Assembly (NCBI RefSeq): GCF_958298935.1
Contig: NC_084943.1
Location: 14,129,001-14,193,000, forward strand
DNA: 64,000 bases
DNA from: Phragmites australis
Lineage: Eukaryota > Streptophyta > Magnoliopsida > Poales > Poaceae
Direction of reading: 5' to 3'
Positions 33,490 to 45,339 of this stretch are shown here, piece after piece. The first letter of the stretch is position 1, and every line of letters starts with the position of its first letter. The notes under the pieces were generated by a model, which was not told the DNA's origin, did no database searches, and saw only the letters and a program-made list of their open reading frames with translations. Position numbers and translations under genes: made by a program.

Positions 33490-35603
33490 GATGTGGATGC
33501 ATAAATCATCATACAAATGTCAGATTCCCAAATATTTGGTGGATTTGTATCTTAAATCCATTGGGAAAGGCAAGCAAGTTAATGGGGATAATTTGAAGCT
33601 CATTTCAATGCACAACCAGAAAGTACTCTGCCAATAGATTATTTTTAAACCATTCATCTGATGGAGAACAGTGACTTGGTTAGGCAGAAGGAGGATGATA
33701 TCCTTAGTGTATGTAACATGCTTATGGAATTTACTTTCCAAGATATGTTGAGAAACCCCAATTAGTCTCCTAATATTTTCCTAAATGTCACAAGCCTATT
33801 GTTATCCTACATGATATTGTGTATTTTATATCACTATATACAATAGTGTCTCCCAAGACATGATACTTAAGAAAATCATCACTATACATATTTTATATAT
33901 GAGTTAAATTTATACAGAATTTTCTCTTATATATATAAATTTTACAGGAAGCAATCAGATTGAAAACAAAATATGTTTAGTGGAAAGCTGTACGACTAAT
34001 ACAATTTTCTGTGAGCAAATTTATTTCCATACTCTGAAACATGAAAATGCTATGATCATCGCTAAATGTGATATGTTAATTGTGAATTTGGATTGAGCCA
34101 TAATTATTCTCCCTATAAGAACATACTTAGTGATCATGGATGCACTCTTGTATCCTGATTCAACTCGTACCTTACTTAGTTATAACAACATCAATCTAAA
34201 TGGTTTTCAGTTGCCAAACTGAGAATGGTGATGAATATTTATTTCTCATCAAATACATTGGATATGACAAGCAAATGCTTGAGAAAATTTCTTCCCCATC
34301 ATCAGGATTGTATCATACATACATCAATTCCGTATCACATGTTGCGGTCAAGATAATTTTTTAGAATACATCACCTTGGTCATCTTGGTTTACCGATGAT
34401 ATGAAAAATTATCATCAATTCTATTGGTCACAACATCAATGTTGCAAAATTCCCAAAATCCTCAGATTTTGTGTGCACCACATGTGTTGCAGGGAAATTA
34501 ATTTTAAGGCCCTCTTACCTTAAAATTAAAAATGAGCCACTCAATTTCATTGAACGTATTTAAGGAGATATATTTAATCTTATTCAGCAATTATCTTGAC
34601 CATTAAGGTACTTTCTGGTGCTCATAGATGCATCTATAAATTTCTTGCTCAAATTACCAAATTAAGAGCAAATTATTATAAACACAGGATAACATCCATT
34701 AAAATAGATAATGCTGTTGAATTCACTGCACAACCTTTTAATTATTATTGAATGGCCTTAGGCATTAACGTGAAGCACTCAATACCTTACATGCACACTC
34801 CAAATGATCTAGCGGAAATGTCTCATCAAAGAGTGCTTAAATTAATTGCACAACCATGACTTGAGAAGTGCAATTATCCAACCTCATGTTGGAGGTTATG
34901 CAATCTTACATGACGCATATTTAATTTGAATCAGACCAATTGCAGATCATACGGTTTCCCTGCAATTAGTACGTGGAAATCAAATAAGTATTTTTTTATC
35001 TGTGAAAAATCAGTTACAATATATATGTACTGATATCACCACCACAACATACATCAATGAACACTCATATGAAATTGGGGACCCTAACAGTGGACTTACT
35101 CACAGTCCAGTACGCTGATAAGAACAATTTCCAAGCATTAGAGGATATCATAAGTACCACAAAGAATACCAAGAAATAGATTTGACTATCACATACATTC
35201 AGCCCTACATAAAGGCAATTAGTCCTTAGATCCACATACTAAAGAATCTAAATAAGAAGTTCAAGGATTCATAAATTTGCAACACATTTCACTAAATCAT
35301 ATCTCCGCGCTAAATGTGCCAGAGGGAGTGGAAGCACATAATAAAACCACTCAACTCCTAAACGAAAATAAGAGGGCAAGAAGTATGGTCATAAGGGATA
35401 ATGCTTGTTAAAAGCATATGCAGAAATAAATAAAGTTAACTTCTAAAATAGTAAATGCAAATCAACCTGAAGTCAATAAACACCTTATGGATACTCAATA
35501 TCCAAGGCCTACATCCAAGACACATTACAAATGTGTGCACTATTTTAGGTGTTGGGACATTAGAACACCATAACTCCATTATTGTGGGAAATCACAAGGA
35601 GCT
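33490..35603 (+). pseudogene. Decayed copia gag end, protease and integrase
   Basis: Continues the copia interrupted at 25398. 33450-33600 holds the zinc knuckle context in two frames (NRCGC, then IWWICILNPLGK, corresponding to a LVDLYL-type tract). About 34370-34960 is integrase: HHLGHLGLPM-like zinc site start, SDFVCTTCVAGKL, NEPLNFIERI, and worn pieces around IDNAVEFT-like and ALGINVKHSIPY. Stops and shifts are dense. It is cut at 35603 by a solo LTR and resumes at 38016. Confidence 0.7.
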
Positions 35604-38015
35604 TGTAATGCCCTAAAATTTTGGAAAGAAATTGGAAGTCGTCATTTCCGGTTTTTTCAGTATTGAATCGCTCTCGCCGGGAAAGAAAAGAGAAGAAATT
35701 GAAGCAAATTGTAGCAGTGTATTTCTTTTAAAATAAAAAAGCTTTAACCAGGAAGTGGGCTGAAACAACCTGGGCTTGGGCCGGTCAGCCCAACCCCTTC
35801 TCCTAGGCCCATGCGCCCTTTTTTTTTCTTTTCCCTCTCTCTTCCTCCTCCAACTAGCCAAAGACCCTCCACCCGATCTGTTTTTTTTTTGCCTCCACCC
35901 GGCAGCCCTAGCTTGCCTTCTCCCTTGTGTTGCCCCTCTCCCTCCCCTTGGTGGCGCCCCTGCTCCCTGCTCTGCCCTGCTGAAGGTGGCTGCTGCTGCT
36001 GGGATTTGGCCAAGAAGAGGAGAAGAAGGGGAAGGGAAGGGCAGCAAGGAAACCAAGGAGAAGAGGGGAAGAGGGGGTTTGGAGCTAGGGATTTTGAGGT
36101 TTTCTTGCTGTGGTGCCCTAAGGTAACAATTTTCCTGCTATTCTTGATATTTCGGCGACCTAGATGATTTTTCCTGTGGAAGTGATCAACTAGAAAGTTG
36201 TAGATAACTTCGAAACCTAGCTATCAGTGAAATTTCAGATGTTTTGGCCATGTGGTTTAGGAGATATTGCTTTCTGAATCTGATTGTTGTACCTCTATTG
36301 AAGTTCTGTCAGTGTTGGATCTATTCTGTTTTTGGGTATCTTAGTTGCCGAGCCAATTTTTCAGAATGCTAGAAGGTTGTAGAGGATTCATTAAGCTTTC
36401 CAATGGTGTGAACAATGCAATTTTTCATTGGTTGTAGCTCTAGTTACGCTGTTCTGAACTTTTCTGCAATTAATGGTTGACAGATTTCGTTGTCAAAGTT
36501 CAGAACTTGATTAGGCCTTGTTAGAGATGTTTTATGTAGATCCGAATGATACAAAAGTTGAATCTTGTGTTATGATCTACATGTCCACAGAATTTTAGAA
36601 TTTTTTGTTGCGTATTTCTGGAGATAAACAGGTTTGGGTGGCTGCTGTCTGAAATTGACGACAGGTTTCTAGAGCTGTTTTGCTATGTCATTTAGGAGAC
36701 CTTAGAGGCATGAGAAAATTGTGTCATCGCAATGAAAGTTGTAGCCCTTGTTCTGTAGTTCCTAAAAATGTATTCATTTGCTATTATATCTATGGTAGAA
36801 AAATAGATACGAAAAAGATAAGTACTGCTGCTCCTGTCAAACTAATGCGTGTGTGCTGTTTTTGGTCGATATGTCTTGATTGAGGGTTTCGGGCGTAGGA
36901 GCTCTTTGTTTTATGTATTTGCATGTTATGAGGAGTGTTGGTGCTAAGTTATGGTTATGTTTAGGTGGTGGTTCTTCATCTCACACTTGAAGTTGGCCAT
37001 TATCGTCGGTAGAAGGCAAGTAAACGTAGCTATATTGTTGCTACCGTTTTGACTTGTTATTTTCATCACCTACACCTTTATTTCAGAATCATGATAATTT
37101 AACTGTGATCTGAACTTTATGTTATGCTTTATGTTTAAGCATGTTTAATCATTGACTTATATCTATCCTTACGTTGCTACAATTCTTGTGAGCTATATTG
37201 TTATTCGACTTGAGGATGAAGTTAAAGTATTATTGGTAGTATACTTTAATGCAATTGCAGCATATTTCTACCATGTGTACTTGCATTTGCATATGTATTG
37301 GAAGTTATGTCGTAAAGATCACGACTGTACCGGTACGCATCGTACGTTGCCCGAGGAGGGGTGCGATGTAAAAGAAGACATATCATTGCATTCATATGCA
37401 TTCTTGAAAATTAATAATATTTATATGTTATTGTAGATATGAAGTTACACATGTGGTTGTGATCTTTATTTGAAGTTATTCTTGAATATTGTTAATACTA
37501 TCCTAACATGTCTTATGTCTTGAGAAAACTATCCTAACATGTCTTATGTCTTGAGAAAACTGTATTAAATCGATGCTTAATCAATTTGTGGTTTAAATAA
37601 CTTGTCAAAACAAGTTTGCTTGCTGGGATTTATATCTCACCCTTGCATTACTCTTTCCAGGTATTTGATGCTTGTCGTGAAGGGATGGGAATGTAGCAGC
37701 ACGTTTTGCACTTCATATCTATATTTTTTTTTATCATTGTGCTGTAATAATAAATAAAGTTTAGTCCTTAGAGTCGTACGTTTGAAGTTTGAAGTATGGT
37801 GGTGAAGTTAAACTTAATATTTTCCTTTTGGTTCATGTTAGGAAGTTTTTATCCATGATTGTGATATTTTGCAAATCTTGTTTATCTGTGTTAATGCTTT
37901 CGCGATGCTTATTTTTATAGAGTATATACTGTCATTTTTTTATTATTATTATGGTAAGTTGTAGGTTGCGTAGTTTAGTGACATCTCAGGTTTTTGGCGG
38001 CCCTGGGGTGTTACA
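35604..38015 (+). mobile_element. Solo LTR, Tekay-like, 2.4 kb
   Basis: Begins TGTAATGCCCTAAAATTTTGG (sense orientation of Tekay-type LTRs) and ends GGGGTGTTACA. Flanks are GAGCT (35599-35603) and TAGCT (38016-38020), a TSD with one change, suggesting age. 35740-36120 is a pyrimidine/purine-rich stretch that creates several long chance frames. No internal region is present. Confidence 0.8.
37500..37561 (+). repeat. Perfect 31-bp tandem duplication
   Basis: Two identical 31-bp units (37500-37530 and 37531-37561), starting ATCCTAACATGTCTTATG, inside the solo LTR. Recent slippage is likely, because the rest of the LTR is old. Confidence 0.9.
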
Positions 38016-39660
38016 TAGCTGGAAGGGGTAAATGAAATATCCACAAATTATATTGATTCAGGAGAATCACATAATAGAAACACTACAATTATCGACATTT
38101 ATTTCTCCTCAAAATAGCCAACAACCTCGAATACATCCAGAACCAAAGAACATGGCATAGTGCTTGATGTGCTCAGAATGGATCCAACGGAAGGAGGCAA
38201 TTGAGGCAAAATTGCGCTCGCTAAAGAAACAAAGGATATTTATATCAGTAATACCTACTCCCCAAGATACCTTTCCAATGAGATCAATATGGTTTTTCGT
38301 ACGGAATGAAAAATAATAAGGTGGTGAGATACAAAGTGAGATTTATAGCACAAGGGTTTACGCAGAGACTCAACATCAATTTTATGTAACATAACCTCTA
38401 GTTATGAGTGGAGTACCATTTTGATATTAAATATTATTGGCAGAGTCTGGTCACTTAATTCAGAAATCTATATAAAAGTCCCTGAAGGACTTAAAATTCT
38501 GAATTCCAAAATAAATCACAACATGTATTGTGTGAAGTCACTCTATGGTTTAAAACAGTCGGATAAAATATGGTACAAACCGACTGAATAAGTTCATTCT
38601 ATAGAAGGGTTACTCAAAAAATGATGACCGTTGATATATGTTTACAAAGAAATCCTCAAGTGGAATTTGTATCATCTCAGTGCATATGGATGATCTCAAT
38701 GTCATCGAAAATACACAAGAAGCTCGCAATCATTTTAAAATGGAATTTGAGATGAAAATATTTGGGTGAAACTAAATTTTTCTTTGGTCTTCAACTTGAG
38801 CATATTCCTTCCGAAATACTTTTATACTAGTTTGTATATATCTAGAAGATATTAAAGAAATTCAATATGGATATATTATATCCATTAATACACCTATGGT
38901 CATTCAATCCCTTGAAATGGATAAAGATTCATTCAAATCTCGGAATAATGATGAAGAGATATTATGACCTCAAGTTCCATATCTCAGTACCTTTTAAGCG
39001 CAAATGTGTCTTATAAATTGCAACAGGTCTGATACTGCATTTGCAGATAACTTGCTAGCTAAGCATAGCGCAACTCCAACAAACGTCATTGGGCATGAGT
39101 AAAGAATGTTCTTAGTATCTAGAAGGTACAAAGAATTTTGGTTTATTCTATCAGAAATCCCAAGACATGACTATAGTTAGATAGACATATACTGACTATT
39201 TATCTAATCCCCATAATGTCATATCACATACAAACTTTGTATTCTTATATGGTGTGAACCATCATTTTTTTTATGAAAGTCATCAAAATAGACTCTCGTG
39301 GGTGCTTCCAGTAATCATTCTAAAATAATTATAATTATTTAAAGTGTCACATGAATGTGTATGACTTCACGGAATGATTAACCATATACAAAAATCGTGT
39401 GGTATTGATTCATTAGGATTATCTACCATTATTTATGAAAATAATGCTCCTTGTATTGCTCATATGCATACATGTTATATAAAGTGCAATATCATATGCT
39501 TATTGCCTAAAACTATTTTATCCTCATAAATTATAGAAAAATAGGGAGATAGATACTTTGCACACAATATCATGTGATAATCTTACATAATTATTCACAA
39601 AGTCTTTACCAATATATTTATTTCATTCATGAAAATAGCATGAGACAATATCAAGAATTA
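38016..39660 (+). pseudogene. Decayed copia RT and RNase H
   Basis: 38281-38720 shows RT: worn YKARFIAQGFTQR, IYIKVPEGLKILN, NMYCVKSLYGLKQS and, near 38680-38700, an altered active-site context (HLSAYG where VYVDD is expected). 39100-39540 corresponds to RNase H with NVLSI-like and NAPCIAH-like remnants. The frame is lost every few dozen codons. Confidence 0.7.
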
Positions 39661-40150
39661 CAAAGTTTAGGGGAAGTAAACTCCTAAGATATATAACCTA
39701 TTAATAATCATCAGATCGTATATATTGTACTCTTTTTTCCTATGAGTTTTACTCTTAATTTTTCTCATACAAGAGTTTTAATGAGACAACATCAATACAA
39801 GCATATATGCTACATTATTTTCTCCTATGATTTTTCCCACTGGATTTCAAGGAGTTTTTCAATAGCATATTACTATCATTTTTTTTCTTCTTATATTTTT
39901 TCTATAGGATTTTGGAGAAGTTATTATTAATCAATATATGATAATTAATCGATCAAGAGATAGTATTGCGGTTGATCAATACAGGGCCTCAACCGTCTAT
40001 GGTGGTTGCTTTCTTGCCTTCTGTTAGGGAGGGATCGATATCGCTCTCGCGGATACCTCTTCATACATTTATAAATGTATACAATGGATTAGCGAATGAA
40101 ACACGAACTCATTTTCTATCTACTGTTTAATCGAGTTTGCAATAGAATAC
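39661..40150 (+). repeat. 3' end of decayed copia, probable worn 3' LTR
   Basis: 39720-39910 repeats TTTTTCC/CACTGGATTT/TTTTAATGAGACAACATC motifs typical of the pol-LTR spacer in this copia group. About 39900-40150 includes a short LTR-like stretch with CATACATTTATAAATGTATACAATGGATT. Ends were not resolved. Confidence 0.45.
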
Positions 40151-40743
40151 ACAGAGTTGAACAACTCAAACCCGTTGGAAGACAGCGGCTTAACAACGCC
40201 TCGTATACACATTGCGACGTCCATGTCCCTCTCATGCACTAACTGCGAGCTCCCACTTGTTGGAGTTGAATCACTTGACTCCTTTTCTACCTCTCTGCTG
40301 TTGCCTCTCAGTTGAACTTCGGAAATGCTCTCGTCCTCCCAAGATGACCTCCTCCCCTATATCTCTCCCTCTATTTTGTGCTTTGAGATTCATGTGGAAC
40401 ACCTATATTTGTATTAGCTACACTTTTGTACTTTACAAAACATAGAAAATTTTCTACATGTACATGTTTGCATGCATCAGAGTGTACAATTGTACAAAAA
40501 TAAATTGAACTGTGCCACATGGATCTCGGAGAACAAATGGAGGGGACATATATAAGGGAGGAGGTCCTCATAGAAGCGAGGATTCAAGTTAGCCTTGAAC
40601 TTGTGTTTCTTTCAAACACACACAAACATGGATTCACACTAGAACAAATAAATACATGTTAATTGCCGGCCACTGAATTACACGTCAATGCATAGGATTC
40701 GCACACTAAATCCAATGCAACAAAAATGCATCTACAAAGCATA
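40151..40743. other. Unassigned sequence
   Basis: No domain or repeat end is seen. A 77-codon frame (40212-40445) is Cys/Leu-rich without recognisable similarity. Confidence 0.4.
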
Positions 40744-41439
40744 CTCCTTCCGTTTAGAAATAAGTATAGTTTGAAACATCGATATAGTTTCTAAAACATA
40801 TATTTGACTACTAATTTTTAGTGTTACATATTTATAAAATATAGCAAAATTATACTATTATGAAACTACTTTTCGTGACAAATCTATCTACATCATTTTT
40901 AAATATTCACTATTACAAAAGTGGTCATTAGTGTTGGCTCAAAAACATCATCAGTGACGTTTTTTAAACCGGCATTGATTACTCAGCACCGATAGTATCG
41001 GTTTTTTAACCGGCACTGATAATGAGTATCAATGTCAGCTCTTTGTTATAAACCGGTATTGATAATCAGTATTAGTACTGGTTCTTTGTTCTACCGACAC
41101 TGATAATCAGTATTAGTACCGGTATTGATAATCAGTATCAGTGTCAGTTCTTTGTTATAAACCGATATTGATATTGATTATCAGTACTTATTTTAGTTCT
41201 CATTTATCTAGAAAACAACATAGATAACAAGCATATATATGTATATTTCATGCATAATTCAATCCCAAATAACAAGCACATATACATATATTTCACTCAT
41301 AAATAGATATTTTAGTCACGATAAACACTAATACATTGATTCAAACTACAAGCATTTCTACATGAAATACCATTATGTGCATAGTTCATATCTAAAATTT
41401 CAACTCCAAATATTACATCAAAATAGTTCAATGCATAAA

Positions 41440-42870
41440 TAAGCTCTAGCTGTTGCGTCAAATGGAAGTTTCATTGGACTTCGTAGATAACAAAAGGGAA
41501 AAAATGCAACCCCCCCCCCCCTCCCCAAAATGTCACTTGGATTTTGACTCCCACCACCCCAAAAAAGTTGTTTTGTTGCAAAAAACCCCCAAAGGTTTGG
41601 TTTTGTTGCAAAAACACCCCAAAAATTCAAAAAACTTTTAAAAAATAACAAAGAATTCTAAAAAAACTAGAGACAATAATAAAACCTTTTGTGAATTGTT
41701 TTTTCAGAAATAATATCCTTTGCATCATATTCCATCAGAAATAATATCCTTTGCAGCTCATTTATTAATTTGAGTTAAATGCATAGTTAATTATTTACTA
41801 ATCCAAAAATCATGAAACCAATTTTTTTAGTCTTCTTACATGATCCTCTATCTTCTAAAAATACATAAAATCTTGAAATAGTTATTGTAACGTGCAAGAT
41901 TGAGTAAAGGTGTTCCAGATAGATTAATTCATAACTAATCCATAACACCCCCAAAATTAGTAAAACCACTTTTATTAGTTTAATTAAACAATTATATGTG
42001 TAGGAAAAATAATAGTAGACATAACAAAGTTAAAATAACATGAGTTAATAAATGAGCTGCATATTTTTCTCTTTTTTTTTTCCAAACTTCCTCTCCATGA
42101 AATATGATGCAAAGGATATTATTTTTGAAACAAATTTCACAAAAGATCTTAGAATTGTCTATGGTTTTTTTAGAATTGTTTTGTGATTTTTTTATTTTTT
42201 TGAATTTTTGGGGGTTTTTTGCAACAAAGTCAAACTTTGGGGGGCGGGGTGCATTTTTTCCATAACAAAACCATTGCTATCACACCGAAACTCAATGTGT
42301 AACTGGTACTTTCCTTCACGAACCTTCCTGCATTGCGGGCCAATCACTATGTACCCCCAGCGTTGTGCAAGAAGATGTAAGATTGAAGCCAAGCTACGAT
42401 CCGTCTACATCCTGGTATTCGAGTAAAAATCCTACATGAAAGAGCAGCAACATAGAGAAAAAACTTAATATTATTGAAATAATCATAGCTACAAGCTATA
42501 GGTTCATGTCACCAACCTTTTCAATTGCATGTAACCACAAGAGCCTAGGAGTCATTGCAAGCACATCCTCATTTTTTTAAGTGCTTTCAATTTGAAATAG
42601 TTGTAATCCAAAAACATGTATCCAACTTGTAGGTCAACCAATTATAGAAGCACATGGACAGCATATCTTTTAGCTATAAGCCTTTGATCTGTTTCAAAGC
42701 TAGATGCTGTTAAAATGATATATCCTTCTTTAGGTACTGCAACCTCAAAAGAGATAGTGATATTCATTTTATTGTTATCAACCAATATGGTCGTCACCAC
42801 AGGTGGGGTGCCACCAATGTCCGTAATAATATAATGTAGCCATTGTAGTTGAGAAAGCATCTACATCAAT
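41440..42870 (-). pseudogene. Captured gene fragment inside CACTA, unidentified
   Basis: On the minus strand, about 42860-42560 reads LVDNNKMNITISFEVAVP and EGYIILTASSFETDQRLIAK, then LVDLQVGYMFLDYNYFKL after a stop. About 42412-42271 reads ASILHLLAQRWGYIVIGP, then REGKYQLHIEFRCDSNGFV. Between them lies an intron-like piece with GT near 42510 and TTTCATGTAG near 42430. The second exon is interrupted by the MULE and continues past 41486. The protein was not recognised. It has the look of a host gene fragment picked up by the transposon. Confidence 0.45.
41496..42261. mobile_element. MULE-type foldback element
   Basis: 766 bp with long inverted arms: 41496 to about 41770 and 42261 to about 42050. 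Termini are GGGAAAAAATGCA and, inverted, GGAAAAAATGCA. It is bounded by identical 9-bp copies ATAACAAAA (41487-41495 and 42262-42270), the Mutator duplication length. A poly-C run at 41510-41522 sits in the left arm. No coding capacity. Confidence 0.85.
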
Positions 42871-43599
42871 CGGTATACCAGTTTCTGAATTTAATCGTGT
42901 CAAAAATTGTTAACTACAAACTACAATATTCATAGACCTTCTTATAATTTCTAGAAAAGGTATTTTCATCACTAAGCATGCAGATATACATGGGACAAGT
43001 CACAGGTACATCTACATACCCAGAGAAAAAAATGCCAATACCAAATCAATAGGCTCATTTGAAGTTTAAGTCAAAATTAACCTCAAATAATGACTACCAT
43101 AGAGGTTTAGGATTTAGTAACTCAAATTTGATAAAAATGGTGCAACATGTGGATAATGACTCAATGATGGTCTTCAACATCTTTGAATTACCATTAGCCA
43201 CATGTTGTTGCACCATCATTAAGAACCAAAAACTATAGGAAACATCTCACAAATTATCATCATTGGGCCAAGAATAAGACAGCACAACTTTGAATTACCA
43301 TTAGTCACTTGTTGTTGCACCATCTTTAAGAACCCAAAACCCTAGGAAATGTATCTAAGAACAAGGCAGCACAACTAAATTACTAATACAAATTTCAGGA
43401 CCTAAGCTAGCTAACTGTAATTGGAGAACTAGAATTTGAGAACTAACCCAAGTGTTTCGTGACCTTCTGGGCAGAGCATGGATACGGCATCGAGGATCTA
43501 GAGGCTGGGAGTGCGAGGGAGGTCACCTTGACCCGAACGGCTGGATAGGATGCAGCGGCCGCCTCCACGCTGTCTGGATCTACGCCCTCCACCTCCACT

Positions 43600-43935
43600 G
43601 TCGCTGCTACTCGCCATGAGGACATCGAGGAGGTGACAAGGAGGAGGAGGCAGTGGTCCAGCGCACGAAGAGGAGGAGGAGGCGACGGCCCAGCATCCGA
43701 CGAGGAAGAGGCGGTGGGCCAACACGCGAAGAGGACGAGGAGGCGGTGGGTCAACACGCGACGAGGATGAGGAGGCGCTGGTGGGTCAACACGAGAAGAG
43801 AACGAGGAGGAAGAGGCGGCGGGCTAGGGTGCGACGAGGAAGAGGTGACGAGGAGGAGGCGGCAGGCTAGAGCGTGAAGAGGACGAGGAACCAGCGGGCC
43901 AAGGCGCGAGATGAGGATGAGGCAGCATGTAGGGG
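43600..43935. repeat. Degenerate GA-rich repeat (CGACGAGGA/GAAGAGG)
   Basis: Irregular units about 35-45 bp long built on GGTGGGTCAACACGCGA and GACGAGGAGGAGG. Reading frames on both strands here are a product of the repeat. Confidence 0.6.
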
Positions 43936-44408
43936 CGTGATGGGGAGAGAAAGAGAGTGGAGGCGTGGAGACAGCTAACGAGTAGTGATATGTAGGAAGT
44001 AATATCATTGCCGGCTGGTACCTACAACTGACATTAATAAAAAGTTGTAGTGCTGGCTGATACCTACAACCGACACTGATAAAAAGTATTAGTACCGGTT
44101 CATGATTACTGACCGACACTGAAGTATCAGTGCCAATTTTTCCTCAGAACCGACACTGATACTGTCGGTTCGATCCCGGCTCAATCATTAAACGAGCGTA
44201 GAAAGTTACAAACTAGTACTAATACTTTATCAGTGCCGGTTCTAGCCTAGACAACATTGATGATTCGGCTCAAATTACCAGTTCTGTTATAGTGATACAA
44301 ACTTAATATATAAAAAAATTTATTGTCAAACTTTGAAACTATAGATTACTCATAATCTAAAATGAGACTTATTTTTCACCAGATAGAGTAGTACTATCTT
44401 CTAACTTA

Positions 44409-44444
44409 CTCCTCCAAAGGTCGACCCTCCTCCAAAGGTCGACC
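44409..44444. repeat. 18-bp tandem duplication
   Basis: CTCCTCCAAAGGTCGACC occurs twice without spacer (44409-44426, 44427-44444), just outside the Stowaway end. Confidence 0.9.
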
Positions 44445-44658
44445 CTGACCAATTCAATGGGCGTACGTACGGTCTGACTGGTTCCTTTCACACGTTTCAC
44501 AGGGTACAACAACTAGAAACGTTACGCCACATGTCACACGATAAACACCATAGTCAAGGTTATAAGCATCACCATTGTTGTTCAGCTTGATCGACCAGAG
44601 GACAGGCTAAGACATACCTGTGTGCCACCTAACCAACCACGAGTGTTGGCCATTCGCG

Positions 44659-45272
44659 ATGGCCCTACGGCGCTTCCTCATCTTCACCCTCACCGTTGTC
44701 TTGTGGTTCGCCGGAGCCGCAGTACTGGTAGCCGGCCAGCACTACACGGCGTATGAGCGGCAACCCCATACCAGGTGAACCTATTCAGTCAGGCTCGTGT
44801 GGGCGAACTCCATGCGGGTGCCGTCGCTAACCGCGGCTTCGACGATGACATGGCCGGCGAGGCGCCCGACTCGGTCTTCGGTCTTGTCATGTGCTACGCC
44901 GACCGTAACTGGACCGCGTGCGGGGACTGCGTCAGGGCCGCGGCCGCCGGGGTGCAGCAGGCGTGCCCGTTCGGCCGGGAGATGAAGGCCCTGTACGACG
45001 AGGCATGCCTCCTCCGGTACGAACGACAGTCCTCTCCGTCGCCGACATCGATGTCGCGTTCTACGTGCGGGGGATGAACTCCTTCGTTGCTGACATGGCC
45101 AGCTTGAGCAGCACGATCGAGGTGGAAGCTGATGACCCGGCTCGCAACAGAAGCCGCTGTCTCCTCGCTGCGGCTGGCGAACGGGAGTGAGAGGTACATG
45201 GACTCGCAGGAAAACTTGGAGGTGGTCCACGCGATGGCGCAGTGCACGAGGGACCTCAACGCCTACGTGGCT
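44659..45272 (+). pseudogene. DUF26 (Gnk2/stress-antifungal) secreted-protein relic
   Basis: DUF26 proteins (CRRSP/CRK families) are apoplastic, some mannose-binding and antifungal. ATG at 44659 opens a signal peptide (ALRRFLIFTLTVVLWFAGAA). A frame change near 44773 leads to VNLFSQARVGELHAGAVANR, PDSVFGLVMCYADRNWTACG and DCVRAAAAGVQQACPFG, giving the C-x8-C-x2-C signature. Another shift near 45015 gives VADIDVAFYVRGMNSFVADM, and a third near 45120 gives LMTRLATEAAVSSLRLANGS and AMAQCTRDLNAYVA, then stop. The second domain stops where its C-x8-C-x2-C should be. The high GC content is typical of grass genes. This is the only clear host-gene trace in the window. Confidence 0.85.
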
Positions 45273-45339
45273 TAGTGTCTCCATAATATCTAATAGAGAT
45301 AAAAAAATTTACAAGCAAATTTTAACAAGAGCTTTTTAG

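Larger units (their letters stand above)
40908..44294. mobile_element. CACTA (En/Spm-type) non-autonomous transposon
   Basis: Terminal repeats CACTATTACAAAAGTGG and, inverted, CACTATAACAGAACTGG. Subterminal regions (40940-41190 and 44000-44280) carry many direct and inverted copies of AACCGGCACTGATA-like words, which bind transposase in this superfamily. The 3-bp flanks are ATT and ATA, so the duplication is not perfect. 3387 bp including a MULE insertion. No transposase frame was seen; the interior holds gene-like pieces (41400-42860, minus) and a GA-rich repeat. Confidence 0.8.
40744..44398. mobile_element. Stowaway MITE (about 270 bp) split by a CACTA element
   Basis: Starts CTCCTTCCGTTTAGAAATAAGT after TA (40742-40743). 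Its far end, read on the minus strand, is CTCTATCTGGTGAAAAATAAGT before TA (44399-44400), the usual Stowaway terminal inverted repeats and TA duplication. Its own sequence is 40744-40907 plus 44295-44398. Confidence 0.8.

Noticed and set aside
35613..36167. Frames of 89-147 codons on both strands
   Set aside because: Purine/pyrimidine-rich low-complexity part of a solo LTR.
41510..41522. Poly-C run as an assembly gap or artefact
   Set aside because: It sits in the foldback arm, and the opposite arm has a matching G-rich stretch, so it is native, though its length may be misread.
43443..44119. Frames rich in Arg/Gly or Ser/Pro
   Set aside because: Produced by the GA-rich repeat in the CACTA element.
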